A stretch of DNA of 64,000 nucleotides from Callipepla californica brunnescens (GCA_023055505.1 JALIRH010000038.1:4596327-4660326); one strand, 5' to 3'. Shown: positions 36,166 to 47,879, counted from the stretch's first letter. The notes: generated by a model not told the origin, from the letters alone. Numbers and translations are program-made.

Positions 36166-38094
36166 CTTTTCTCTTATAATAAAATTTAATTAATAGATTT
36201 ATTGCTTATTACCCACTTATGCAAAAAAATCTCCCCCCTCTCCAATAATTTATATGCAATAATGTTCATTGGTATTGATAGTATAGCCCTACTGTTACAC
36301 TGTTCTATCTGGGCACAGTATGTCAATACAAAGGAATTTGGTGTACCTAATTTACTTACTGTATTTCAGCTTAAGCTTTCTTTTAACATACAAATTCACA
36401 TTCACAGAGACAACTTATTCTGTCATTTGTAATGCAACTTTTATGCTAGAATTTGAATTACAGTGCTGCAGTTGTTATCAGCCTTCCACCAAGTTTCTCA
36501 GTGTCTAGTATGCCAGTGATTTTATTTAAAATATTTAAAATATTATCAGCTTGGCCATTTAATTATTTGCATTTCTGTAATTTCAATTGAACAACGTATC
36601 TATTTATCCATGTTCTGTTAGCCTGTTTTGATGTTCTCAGTTTCAATTGAATCTTATTTATAGAGATTGCTTCTATCTATTACCTTCTTGAATGTTATTG
36701 ACTTCTATTCTGTCAGCTTTTGTAATACTGAAGAGATTTTATTACTTCACCCTTGTGCACCTGTTGGATTTTCCCCAGTCTTTAGTTTAAAACCTCCCCA
36801 TAAACTTTATTTTAGGTTTGCGTTTTATTTGCTTTAGGTGGAACTCATCCTTCCCTTATAGGCTATTTCAAAGATTTCCCCAGTTCCTAATAAATTGAAA
36901 TTTTACCTCCCTAGCTGGTTGCAAATATGGTATAAGGAACATTTCAAATAGCAGAATGTGAGTTTACATTGCCCTTTAGGAACTTTTTCATACATTTCTC
37001 CCTATATTTTTCATCAGCCCAGAATGATGATTTGCCTCCTAGGATTTACTATAATACTGTGTAGATGTCTTGTGTTTTTTGCCACCGACTGGCAATTTAC
37101 ATCCTCTCTGACAATGTAAGCTGAGAATACCTAATGGAGGACAAGCTCTTTATTTATTGTTGTATTTTTTATGGATATCAGATGAAATCTTGGTTTCCAA
37201 AGAGATTTATTAAAAATATGTTGCCATTTTGCAACTATGAGAAAAACAAAACAAAAAAATAATAATTAAAAAAAAACAACAATGAATTCTAACAGATGGA
37301 TTATTTCACCACAATGAGTACCATAAGTAAAAGATATTGCTGACAGAAAAAGAAAAACAAAATAGATGCTAGGTTAGACCTCTATTGGTCTCTGTTGATA
37401 TTAATAGGCTGAAATTGTACAGTGAATGTGGGGATGAGATGAGCAAACATGTTTGTTTTGCTCAGGAGAACAAATAGATTGTGTATGTGTTGTTAATTTT
37501 TTTGTATTTGCACACAACTTTTAGATCTCTTACAAATATTTTCATAATGGAAAACAGAATCAATAGACAATTTTTCACATATTAATCATATGTAATACTT
37601 GAAGTATCGTACTTAAAGGCATATGAGCCCTTTAGTTCAGAGAAGTGGAACATGTATATTATAAACGTACTATAAAAATTATCCATATACATGTTGTAAA
37701 GTCATTTGTCAGTTTGACCTTGATGTTCAGTATTTTTCTCAAAACATTAAGTTTTAAAGTGAGAAACAGGTCAAGATCTACTTTCAGTTCACTCATACAT
37801 CAATTAATTGTCTAATTACATACCATTTTTTGACTATCCAAAACTTTCATAGATATAGTATGTCATAGTAGCTGTCAGAGTTGACAGAGCATATGCAAGA
37901 ATGTCAACTGGACACTAGATAGGATACCAAAGGTCCTCTGGAGCAACACTATATGCCTACATTAAAGGAACTTTGTAAGAAACAAAACTATTATAAAGCT
38001 CTTGATTTTTTAATTTTTTTTTTTTGTTTGTTTCCTTGCTTGTTCATTTGTTCAGTTGTTTGTATTTCTTTTTTTCTGGAGAGCTTGTATTTCT
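36166..38094. other. Unique AT-rich DNA
   Basis: No gene was recognised. The section at about 36760-37130 (CCTCCCCATAAACTTTA and CCCCAGTTCCTAATAAATTG) faintly suggests another old repeat, but I cannot assign it. Confidence 0.45.
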
Positions 38095-38925
38095 AGGGCA
38101 TGATCTGAGGGCTGACTACCAAGGCCTTGTGAACCTAGTGAGGTTCATTCAACAAAGTTCAAGATTTTGCACTTGGGTTGAGGTAATCCTAGATATGAAT
38201 ACAGACTGAGAGAATAATTCCTTGAGAGTAGTCTTACTGAGAATGACTTAGGGATCCTGGTAGATGAAAAACTTAACATGAGCCAGCAGTGTGTGCATGC
38301 AGCATAGAAGTTCTGCTGTATCTAGGGTTGCATCAGAAGAGGGCTAGCCAGCAGGGAGGGAGAGGTGACAGTCCTCCCCATTTTCTGCCCTTGTGAGGCC
38401 CAAGCTGGAGCTCTGCATCCAAGTCTAGGGCCTCCAACTCAGGAAAGATCCGGAGCTTTTGGAGAGGGACTAGAGGAGGGCCACAAAGACGACATAAGGG
38501 CTGGAGCACCTCTCCTACAAAGATAGGCTGAAGGAACTGGGCTTGTTCAGCATGGAAAATAGAAGGCTGTGGGGAGATATAATTGCAGCTTTCCAGTATA
38601 TAACAGGATATTACAAACATGAGGGAAATCAACTTTTACAGGGTAAATAGCGATAGAAAAAGGTGGAATGATTTTAAACTAACAGAGGAGAGATTTAGGT
38701 TACGTGTCAGCAGCTATTTTTTACTGTGTGATGAAGTGCTCGACCAGTCTGTCCAGAGAATTTTTGGATACACTGTTCCTGGATGTGTTCAAGGACAGGT
38801 TGGATGGGACCCTTACCAACCTGATATAATACTTGATCTAGTAGCTGGTAACCCTGCCTATGAAGAGGGCTTGGACCTTGACAATCCTTGAGGTCCCTTA
38901 TATGCCAAGCCATCCCATTTTCTTT
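38095..38925 (+). mobile_element. CR1 LINE, 5'-truncated, degraded
   Basis: Plus-strand CR1 ORF2 C-terminal region plus part of the 3' UTR. A DEKLNMSQQC block lies at about 38261-38292. A tract follows that corresponds to the LGCIRR...EGEV...LPIFCP...EALQLG region, then [21 protein letters not shown] and NDFKLTEERFRLRVSSYF. The end, TTGAGGTCCCTTATATGCCA, resembles the CR1 end, but the terminal octamers have decayed. Multiple stops and frameshifts are present. Confidence 0.88.
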
Positions 38926-39820
38926 CATTAACTATTAAAGATATTATATTTCTTAATAGTTTATTATTTTTCTTTTACCTATAATAAAATAATGAATGAT
39001 CAGAACATAATTCAGAAAAATCAGAATAAGGAGTTTTGTCTCACATCTTCTACACTGATATGCAAAGTATTGTCCCAGTCTGGGAGGTTGGTTGCGTTAA
39101 TTAATGCATTTGATCAACCATGACATGGAATTAATTGCATTTTTTGTAGAATATATATTTTGCCATAAGACCATTTCTGCCTCCTGCTTTACAGATTTGT
39201 TTAAAAGATCATATGCATGAGAATAAAAATTATGGAAAGGTAGCAAAGTACTTTTCCAGAAAGAAAGGCCATTTGATTTCAGTATTTATAATTTCTTCTG
39301 TTTAATAATTCACATAACTTCTTCAAATAAATAGTAAAAAAAAGATATTACACTGAACATTTAGTAAATTCATATGGTAATTATTCTACAAGGTGCAATG
39401 TCGTTAGGACATTAGGATATATGAATCATATATTTTGAAGGAGTAAATCCAGTATCTTGCTTGAGAAATTAAGCCTGTGAGTAAGTACAGATCTCATATA
39501 TTACAAAAGCACAAATCATTTATTTTCTAGTTGAGGTAATACCAGATTTAAAATCTCATAGTATCAAAAATGCATTATATGGTAAGAAGAACATGTTCAT
39601 AACCATCATTTATTTAAAATTTAAAATTGATGTTGTAGATGAGAAAGGCTGTAAATAAACGGAGTAGTTGCTGTCCTTTATGTAAATTTGTCAACCGTTT
39701 GTGATTGCCTTTAGCACACTTTGATTTTAAAGACTTTAAAGATTGCTACTAAAGGTGTTGCTGTAGTGAAAGCAGTGAAGTTGGTGGATTTTTTTATTTT
39801 TTAATTTTTACTTTCATTTA
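38926..39820. other. Unique AT-rich DNA
   Basis: No gene or mobile element was recognised. Confidence 0.55.
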
Positions 39821-40407
39821 TTTAAGTGGTGATTTCACATTAGTGACCAACTAAACTCCACAGTAACTTCCTCTCCTTGAGGGAAGAGGTGGGGAGAAAT
39901 TTTGGTGGAAAAGCTCACTTTGAGATAAGAATGATTTAACTGATATATAAATTAAGAGAAAGAAGAGTAATGGTTGTATGGAAACAAAGAAAGAGAAAAC
40001 AATTATTCTCTGCTTCCCATCAACAGGAAATGTTCATCCATGCCTCTCAAGAAACACCTCAGTATGCGTAGCAGTGGTTTGGGAGGAAAGATTTTCATCC
40101 AAAAATTCCTCCCCCTTCTCCCCTCTCTTTTCACTTCTCTAGCTTTTATTTCTGAGTGTGATGTTATATGCTATGAGGTGTCCCATTTGTTGGATTAAAT
40201 CAGCTGTAGTGTACACATCCTGCCCACCTTTTACCCACTCCAGCCTACTGCCTTTGAGGGGCTTTGTCGAGAGTCTTGATGCTATGCCAGCCCTGCTCAG
40301 AAAGAGACAAAATATTGGTTAACACTGTCCTAGTTACAAGTGCAGAGTGTAGCACTATATGGGCTGCCATCAGCAAAATTAATTACATCGTAAACAGACC
40401 CAGTACA
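39821..40407 (-). mobile_element. Family D LTR, near-complete, minus strand
   Basis: Read on the minus strand this follows the order of a widespread avian ERV LTR. It starts TGTACTGGGTCTG and then GTAATTAATTTTGCTGATGG (at the right end). It continues with GGCTGGAGTGGGTAAAAGG, CTACAGCTGA, a TATA-like AATAAAAGCT (40142-40150 on the plus strand), GATGGGAAGCAGAGAATAA, CTTATCTCAAAG and a TTTCTCCCC block. It ends after AGTTTAGTTG, near TGAAATCACC. It matches the two halves of the family D copy at 44527-46316. Possible flanks ATTTA (39816-39820) and ATGTA (40408-40412) differ by one base. No internal retroviral region adjoins it. Confidence 0.68.
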
Positions 40408-41362
40408 ATGTACTTAATATAGTGACATAGTCCAGATACATAAATAAGAATGTCAGCATTGGCTCTAGAGGTGTTCTTATCTAGAAAGAAGAACAAAGGC
40501 TTATACATAAATAAATAAGAAATCCAAAATTCAACTTCTGTGTTTTAAACATCTATTCTGTTATTTTTAAATTCCTTCTTTCCCGGGTGATTTAGTGCTT
40601 AATTTTCAAAAACTTATTATGCATGAACATTGCTTGTATCATTTCCCTTTCCACCATGTGCTCACAACCAAGGATCTTTCTAGCTCAAAACCAGCAAACT
40701 GCAGTCGCGTCTTTGCAGTTCACTGATGGCAGCTTGGCAGTCAAATCTCAACCATCACATTTGGCAAAGGAGAAAAATGAGTAACTACATCAGAAATACA
40801 GCCTATCAGCTCATTTAACAAAACGACAGAAGGCTGAGAGAACAATAACCATTCCTTATCTCCTCATCTCCGTACCATATTTTTGGCCTTTTATTAGGGA
40901 CAGATGAGGAGTATGGAAATCAAAGACAAGAGGTCAAAAATCTGAGAGATCTGTGCTGTAGCTGTGAAGCTAACATGTACAGTTATAGTAGCAGGGAAAA
41001 GCATAAAAAAAGAGCATAAAAAAGGAGACATTGCTATGCAACATCTTTTCTTCTTTCAACCTGATGGAATACAGAGAAAATATTCCAAATTGAAATCAGG
41101 AAATGATAACATTTCGTTTTATGACATTCATTAGTTTACCGCATTATTTGGTTACAAATATTCCTTTTTTGACAAGGTTTAGAGAAGCCACTCCTTAGGT
41201 GAAAATAAACAAAACCTCATATTAAATAGGAGTATAGAATCATTTCATTGTATTTGAGGAGGATGTAGAGTTTTATTGCTTCTATTTCTTATTCTTTTTA
41301 ACATGTATATAAATTAAATTAATGTATATGAAATTAATTCATATTATATAATGTGTATTTTA
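40408..41362. other. Unique AT-rich DNA
   Basis: No gene or repeat was recognised up to an AT-rich palindrome at 41363. Confidence 0.55.
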
Positions 41363-41384
41363 TATATATTGTATACAATATATA
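41363..41384. repeat. Perfect 22-bp AT-rich palindrome
   Basis: Perfect palindrome centred on GTATAC (41371-41376) with 11-bp arms and no spacer, eight bases before a CR1 3' fragment. Confidence 0.9.
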
Positions 41385-41392
41385 AGATATAT

Positions 41393-41558
41393 AAGAGGTT
41401 GTGGATGCCCCATTCCTGAAGGCATTCAAGGCAAGGCTGGATGTGTCTCTGGGCAGCCTGGTCTAGTGGTTGGTGACCCTGCCTACAGCAAGGGGGTTGA
41501 AACTAGATGATCTTTGAGATATTTTTCAACCTAGGACATTCTATGATTCTATGATTCT
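41393..41558 (+). mobile_element. CR1 LINE, 3' UTR only
   Basis: A severely 5'-truncated CR1. It holds the last ORF2 codons (VDAPFLKAFKARLDVSLGSL-like), the CCTGCCTACAGCAAGGGGG and GAAACTAGATGATCTTTGAG blocks, and ends in two octamers (TTCTATGATTCTATGATTCT). Confidence 0.93.
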
Positions 41559-44526
41559 GGCTGTGTATATATATACGTACACTGCTTTGTAAAAGCAACA
41601 CAAAAACTGTCCTTTATTTTTTACCAATGAAGAGGAATAAAAATGTTGTTCCTCACACACCCACACAATTACAAAAAAGTTTTGATTTCAGTTTATACAT
41701 TGTGTTCTCTGTGAATACAGATATTTTTGTGGGAGAGTGGGATTTTCTTTTTAAATTATTGTCCAGATACTCTGGTGATGGGCACCTTATGTAATGCCTG
41801 CTAATCCTGAAACATATATATTTTTTTCATTTGATTTACATAACAATATATATTTTTAGTTCAAAATGAAAACATCTTTAAATAAATTTATTTTTAAAGG
41901 GGTTACTTTATTTATTTATATATTAATCACTATGGTAGAAGTTGTAAAAAATAGTATTATTCTCCGTATGATGGGATAAATTTAAAAAATAATATAGGAA
42001 GTTAAATGATAGTTGTAACAATAGACAAATTTTATGGTAGTTATTTAAGCAGTACAATGAAAAATGGCACATAATGTGAATCATATATACGGCAAGCAGA
42101 TGCAGGCTAATTCTGATCCAAAACTTTAACCCTGCTGGTGCTTCTCTAAACCAGAGTTAATATATCTTGCTGAAAGACAACGTTAGCTCCTGCTGCAGTG
42201 TTACTGGAGAAAGGGCTGTCATGTCACTGCCCATTGGTTACTTATTGCCACCTCTCAGCTGGATGTTATCACCTCACATAACAATCAGCCAGTTTCAGTG
42301 TAAAGCAACCAACCAGATTCATGTAAAGTCTGTGAAATCAGTTTCCCACTTGCTCATTGAAAAAATGGCCATAGAAATTTTGATTGTGAGGAAAAACCTT
42401 GGGAGAGAAAAAATAAATAGGACTTCAACATTAGAAACGAATCCTGTCCTTCTGTTAGTTAAAAAAAAAAAAAAAAGGTGCTCAGTAAATCTAGTCCTGT
42501 TACTGCTGATAAAAAGTGATTTTTACTTCCTTAAAATTTTTGTTTATGTAATTCATAATTTTGCTATAAATGTTTGCTCTTATACTATAAAAAAGTGAAA
42601 CCAAATGAATTTACAGTATGATATAAATGCACCAGAAATAGATATTATCACTTGTAGATTAAAAGTTAAAATATCATCTTCTAGACAAGTTATGCTTCTG
42701 AAAATCCATATGTCAAAGAGATGGTATTAGTCTGGAAGGACTAAACAAGTGGGAAAAATGCTTTGACCCTTTTTATAGATTTTTCACAGCTCTGGTGTGG
42801 TTTTTGATTCTGCTCCTGCAACTATGTACTTTCACTAACATTTTAATCAAGAGTGGGATGGAACAATTATTTATTTATGATCAATATCCAGTACAATCTA
42901 GAGAATTGATGGCATGATGCATAGAGATCTGGATCCCCTTGTGCCTTTTATTAATATTACACCTGCTAGTTTGTTCTTACTGATGTACTAATTGATCTGC
43001 CAAGTGCTGTCTCACTGTTGTCATTGTTAGTCTCATGACTGCTTTTATTAAAAACTCTCATTCCCTTCTTATTGAGACTTTTGCTTTATTTTATTTGGAC
43101 GTAATAATTATAACCCCAATATGTTAACTGGTAATGTTTTGTTTTTTTCCTTTTCTGTTTTGTTTTGTCTTTAGAGTGCTAGCCAGCATGGGAAACCCTT
43201 AAGTTTTTAAATGGTGGTGAGGAGGCAAAGACAGGAGGAAGATCAAGACAAGTATGGAAGGTTTGGTTGGAATAAGTTCATTGTGGGTATATGAGGGATA
43301 CTTTTGGGATAAGCACAATACTTTTCTCATTTTTGTCTTTTCTCTTACTACTTGACCTTTTAAACTCCTTTTGCCCTCATGTTTGTTTCAGAAACTCCTT
43401 GCTTGTCTATTTAAGTCAACAGGGGACTACTTTACCTGATGAGAAGGTAGAAAAAGTGATGAAGTATCAGAAGGGATAAGCATAGGGTTCCATATAATCT
43501 GTTGTTTAAAACAGAAGATTTTAGCTCAGAAAATGAAAGGCTGATACATTACGAATTGCAATATGATATTTTTTATCAAACTGAAAAATAACAATTTTGT
43601 AGTTATATGAGTAGGAAATTGATGACCTTATCAGTAGTACATAATTAAATGTTTTTTTGACTATGACTAAGAAAACTGGTTCTAAAATATATCCAGGAAT
43701 GCATTAGTATGCTTAGTCTGTTGTCTGTTATACATCTATGATGTATTTTCTGCTCTTACTCTGAAATATAATATTCAAGAGCTGTTACAGAGCTTTCAAC
43801 TCCTCCTTGGTGTGTTCTTTATATTATAACAAATGAAGAAAAGTTCTTGATTTCAATTAACAAGGATATGTACATATCTTATCCTCTGGAGGTATTCTCT
43901 CTTGTCTATTGCTCATGTGCTTTTCCACTCAATAATGTCCTTGGAAAAGCTGACAGAAACTACTTCTGCAAATATCTCTATGTCCATGAAAACTTTACAG
44001 ACCTTTCTTTATGTTTCCATCAAGTAGAAAGAAACAAACTGTTAGGCATGGATTCAGCAGCCCAAGAATGGTGAGCCCACCATAATTTATGTCCACAGAT
44101 TCAACCAGTAGTGAGACGTAGGCACAAACACACATGTGCAACGTACAAACATTCATATATGTACGTGGCTAGTAGCACAGATCAACACAGACAGGCACAT
44201 TCAGCACTCAGTTGAGCATGGATAGCACCATCAGTCTCTTTCTGCTCCCTTCTCCATCCAAGCAGAAGCTCAGCTACTGAGAACATGTATTTACATTCAC
44301 ACTCATCTGCAAAGCTCAGTGCAAGTGCTCCTTATCTTCAGGAAGGGCAAATACAAAAGACTTGCCCTGGAGAATTGTAGACCTTGAGCTTTCACCAGTA
44401 GCTGGCCAGGAATTCTTTTGTCCCTTCTGGTTTCTAGCTCCTCCCAGGGTCTCTGCCTTGAAGATGCCTTTAAGCTACAGCCCACTTCACCTACTGAGCA
44501 GTTAATCCAGCTTGATCATCCCTAGC
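41559..44526. other. Unique DNA
   Basis: No gene or mobile element was recognised. AT-rich to about 44050, then closer to balanced composition from about 44050 to 44526. Open frames such as 42167-42598 run into A-rich sequence and have no domain. Confidence 0.5.
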
Positions 44527-44862
44527 TGTATTTGCTCTGTGTGGAAAAGAGTTAACTTTCTTCATAGCAGCTCCCATGTTGTTGCACTTTGCATCAGTGG
44601 CTAAAATAATTTTGACAATGCACCAGTGATTTGGTTATTGCTGAACAGTGACTGCACAGCACCTAGGCTTTCTTTCATCTCCTCCACCAAAAGCTGATAG
44701 GCTGGAGGTGGATTAAAGAGTGATAAGGGGACACAACCAGGACAGCTGACCTAAACTGATCAATAGATTACTCCCTGCTAAATTATAGCATGTTCAGAAA
44801 CAAGAAGCTCAAGGAAAGATGGAGGAAAGGCGGAAATTTCTGGTTATGAGGCATGACTTCTG
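44527..44862 (+). mobile_element. Family D LTR, 5' half (outer layer of nest)
   Basis: Starts TGTATTTGCTCTGTG, then GAGTTAACTTTCTTCATAGC at the spacing expected for the family D LTR (also seen in the minus-strand copy at 39821-40407). It continues with TTGCTGAACAGTGACTGCAC, AGGCTGGAGGTGGATTAAAG and a GGGGACACAACCAGGACAGCTGACC-type block. It breaks at 44862, where a CR1 begins, and the family D sequence resumes at 46085 (AAGTAACCATTAGG). The TATA box position is degraded. Confidence 0.72.
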
Positions 44863-45084
44863 TAGATGCTCAGCTGAACATGAGCAAGCAGTGTGCTCAG
44901 GTGGCCAAGAAGGCCAATGGCATACTGGCTTGTATCAGAAACAGTGATGCCAGCAGGAACAGGGAAGTAATTGTCCCCTTGTACTCAGCACTGGTGAGGC
45001 CCCACCTCGAGTACTGTGTTCAGTTTAGGGCCCCTCACTACAAGAAAGACATCGAGACCAAGAATGTGTCTAGAGAAGGACAAT
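44863..45084 (+). mobile_element. CR1 LINE, first part (middle layer of nest)
   Basis: 5'-truncated CR1 beginning at [16 protein letters not shown] and running through [31 protein letters not shown] and HYKKDIET. At 45080-45084 it is interrupted by a family A LTR, and it resumes at 45643. The copy is of the [10 protein letters not shown] subtype shared with 24660 and 57788. Confidence 0.92.
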
Positions 45085-45642
45085 TGTCAGCAGTTTATGG
45101 GCTGGTTCAGCCCAGTTCCATTTGATACAAGGGACACATGACCCCATGCCCTGGGAATGGGGTAGGGGGAAAGGGAAAAGGGAAAAAGGGAAAAGGGAGA
45201 TGGGTCTAAGAACCAAACAGTGGCAACGATCTGAGGAGGAAAACTAATTTACTAAAGATATCAGAATGCAAAATAACACAATATAATTGGAATTGAAGCT
45301 AATAAAACAAACAAAACGAGTGAGAGAGTGTCCAAGAACCAAAGGCCTTACACTAAACTCTGAAGATGAGATAGCTAGCAACCACCTGCTTCTGGGTCAG
45401 TCCCAAATGGAAGAGTCTGTGTCTCCTGACGTGCTAACAGTTTTTATCTTTCCCTCTGAGTGGAAAATAGAAAAATGCAAAGCAACACAAAGTCCTCTGG
45501 GGTATGTAGTTCTTCTTCTCTTCTGAGATGGGTATACCCAGAGCTATCGATTATCCACAGAGCTGGAGCGTTAACTCTTTAACTCCCAGTGCAGTACATG
45601 TTATGATGTGAAACCCGTAACAAAAATCATAAAACCTTGACA
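45085..45642 (-). mobile_element. Family A LTR inserted into a CR1 (inner layer)
   Basis: A 558-bp LTR with TGTCAGCAG...CCTTGACA ends, giving a TGTCA/TGACA inverted terminus. It sits exactly where the host CR1 is split. Flanks ACAAT (45080-45084) and GCAAC (45643-45647) are a 5-bp target duplication with two transitions, and GCAAC is what an intact CR1 has at that point. In minus orientation it starts TGTCAAGGTTTTATGATT and shares blocks with 33178-33583 and 1-174. It contains a GGGAAAA minisatellite-like tract (45168-45199). No viral coding sequence is present. Confidence 0.87.
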
Positions 45643-46074
45643 GCAACAAAGCTGGTGAGGGGTCTGGAGCACAGGCCTTATGAGGAACTGCTGAGGAAGC
45701 TGAGATTGTTCAGTGTGGAGAAGAGGAGGCTCAGGGGAGACATTATTGCTTTCTATAACTACCTGAAGGGATGCTGTAGTGAGCTGGGGATCAGCCTCTT
45801 CCCTTGTGGAAGTACTGATAAGATGAGAGGGAATTGCTTCAAGTTGTGCCAGGGGAGATTCAGGTTGGACATTAGGAAATACATTTCCTATAGTGTAGTT
45901 ACATGCTGGAATAGGCTGCCCAGCGAGGTGTTTAAGTCACTGTCCCTGGAGGTGTTAAAGAAACATTTAGAGGTTGTACTGAAGGACGTGGTTTAGTGGG
46001 AAATATAGGTGGTGGGTGGATGGTTGGACCAGACAATCCTAGAGATCTTTTCCAAACTTGGTGATTCTGACTCT
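45643..46074 (+). mobile_element. CR1 LINE, second part (middle layer of nest)
   Basis: Resumes the CR1 split at 45084 with [17 protein letters not shown] and continues with [48 protein letters not shown] and the 3' UTR (GGACCAGACAATCCTAGAG). It ends GGTGATTCTGACTCTATG. An open frame covers 45637-45996. The two halves join without loss if the inner LTR and one copy of its duplication are removed. Confidence 0.92.
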
Positions 46075-46084
46075 ATGACATCTG

Positions 46085-46316
46085 AAGTAACCATTAGGTG
46101 TGCTGATGTGCTGCTCTCCTGACTGTGCCTGAACATCTGCCTTATGATAGAAAGTACTAAATTAACTTCTTTTTCTGCTTTGCGTTCCCTATTAAACTCT
46201 CAGTACCTCAGACCACATGTCCTCTCAACTTCCTCCCATTTTTACCTCTCCTCAGACTGAGGAAAGTGAGAGAGAGACAGAGTGTTTGGCTGCTGTCAAG
46301 GGTCATCCGGCAGTCA
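46085..46316 (+). mobile_element. Family D LTR, 3' half (outer layer of nest)
   Basis: Continues the family D LTR broken at 44862: AAGTAACCATTAGGTGTGCT, GCTCTCCTGACTGTGCCTGA, CATCTGCC, TTAACTTCTTTTTCTGCTTT, a CCTATTAAACTCTCAGTACC block, then ACCTCTCCTCAGAC and GAAAGTGAGAGAG. This order matches family D U5 and the minus-strand copy at 39821-40407. The exact 3' end is uncertain (46312 or 46316). Confidence 0.68.
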
Positions 46317-46383
46317 TGTATTCCCCTATCATTCACTTTCAATCTTTTTGCTGCATCATGGACTCATGGGCCCCTCTGACCTG

Positions 46384-47181
46384 TGTCACACTCCAATATA
46401 AAGGAGGGAGATGAGGTTCTTTGATTATGTGTATACCTGGCGTGAGATTAAGACACAACGGGTCAAATGTTAGCCCAACCAGTTTATTACAATTACTAGT
46501 TGCTTAGGGATATGGGGAAGGGAAGGTGAGCTATAGAAAAGAGATGAAAAGCAAGGAGTCTTGATAGAAAGCAAGAGAGATATAATCACCACCATGGATC
46601 CAGCGAGGTTGGTAGTAGGTCTGTTGATCTCAGGAACTTGTCTGGTCACCGTGGGGGATGGGAGATGGCAGCAAGCAGGCCAAGGGGTTCTTCCAAAGAG
46701 GTTTCCCCCCTCAGGGAATTCTCCACCAAAGCTTTTTTCTCTTCGGGAGTTCTCCATCAAAGATGTTTTCTTCGGGAGTTCTCCTTCAGGAATTCTTCTC
46801 CAGGAATTCTTCTCCCAAAATCCTTGGTTCAATGAAGGCCTTATATCCCCCACTTCTCAGGGTTTTTTTTCTTTTCTCTTTGTTTGTGTGACATATCTGG
46901 CCCAACAGATAGGCCAGCAGCGGATGTCATCTTCATTGCCATGAGGAAGCATTGTTGTCTTTTTGTAAACATCTCATAGTAAGTCCTATGTAATCAAATG
47001 CTCTTCCCCTGTACTCCACAGTGTGTCCCATAAATCTAGTCAGTGACTCCCTTCAGTTCCAAATATGCTCTGGCATTTATTCATCTTGAGAGGTTTCACC
47101 CTTGGGCAATGGAACTGATGGTTTCCTGAGAAATCTGTAAGAGAGGCTCTGACCGGTTGACCCTCCCTTGGAGTCCTTACA
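46384..47181 (-). mobile_element. Family B LTR with a different U3
   Basis: A 798-bp LTR bounded by TGTCACACTCC and CCTTACA. The left 130 bases (R/U5 on the minus strand, with AATAAA at 46483-46488) closely match the other two family B LTRs, starting with CACTCCAATATAAAGGAGGG. The rest, which is the U3, is different: it carries degenerate tandem units around GGGAATTCTCC and TTCGGGAGTTCTCC (46711-46820) and a TATA-like GATATAAGG on the minus strand near 46840. Flanks ACCTG and TCACA do not match, so the right boundary or the duplication is unsure. Confidence 0.68.
46711..46820. repeat. Degenerate tandem repeat in LTR U3
   Basis: Five or six imperfect copies of a GGRAKTTCTCC-type core, some spaced about 24 bp and others about 15 bp apart. 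This resembles a repeated promoter or enhancer module, but the role is inferred. Confidence 0.65.
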
Positions 47182-47879
47182 TCACATTCACACCACTTGC
47201 CATACTGCCCTTATACTCCATAGAGATGGGCTTTTTTGTAGGCTGATGTTATCTGTGATGGGCCTAGGAATAGTCAGAACGGAGCATTATCATTACTCAT
47301 CCTCCCATTGTCTCTCTTTGCTTGTTTATGATTGTGAAGACAAGTTTTTACCACAAAATCTAACACAATCCTATTGCAAGTAATGAATTAGGTCTTGTGA
47401 GGAGCTTTTCTTACTATTATTATTTCCCCGGGGCACAGTTTCTATTATAATACAATTAAGAAAGACGAGTTTCAAGGGCTTTTATCAATATAAAATCAGA
47501 AAAATAACTATTTGATTAAGTAACACAGGCCCTGTCCAAAGCAGCATCAGAATGAATTGTAGGCTACTGCCAATCCTCTTAACTAAATATGATCAACTGG
47601 AAAGGGACAACATTTCTCTGTTTCCACTGGAATACATTTCCATGTGTATTACTGTTCAATTAATTAACCCATCAGTCACTATTTACCCTTAGATCATAAA
47701 TTCTGAATTTATTATTGTTACTGTTGTTATTAATTGTAATAGTTTGTACTGAAGTGGATCATACAGCATAATGGGTAGTGTTATTACAAGGTCATTCTTT
47801 ATACACAGTTATGCAATCCATGTTCTGCAGACTTGCACAATACTACCAAATTGTACTAATACAGAGGATGTAATTTGTA
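47182..47879. other. Unique DNA
   Basis: No gene or mobile element was recognised. Confidence 0.55.

Noticed and set aside
36760..37130. Possible further ancient repeat
   Set aside because: Only a vague resemblance to old avian repeats. I could not name a family or define ends.
42167..42598. 143-codon open frame
   Set aside because: It runs through an A-rich tract giving a poly-lysine run, with no family similarity and no start context.
46470..46944. Overlapping open frames of 127 codons on both strands
   Set aside because: They fall inside the third family B LTR and reflect its repeated GGGAATTCTCC-type units.
46384..47181. Search for a target duplication around the third family B LTR
   Set aside because: Flanks ACCTG and TCACA do not match, and alternative starts and ends gave no convincing pair.
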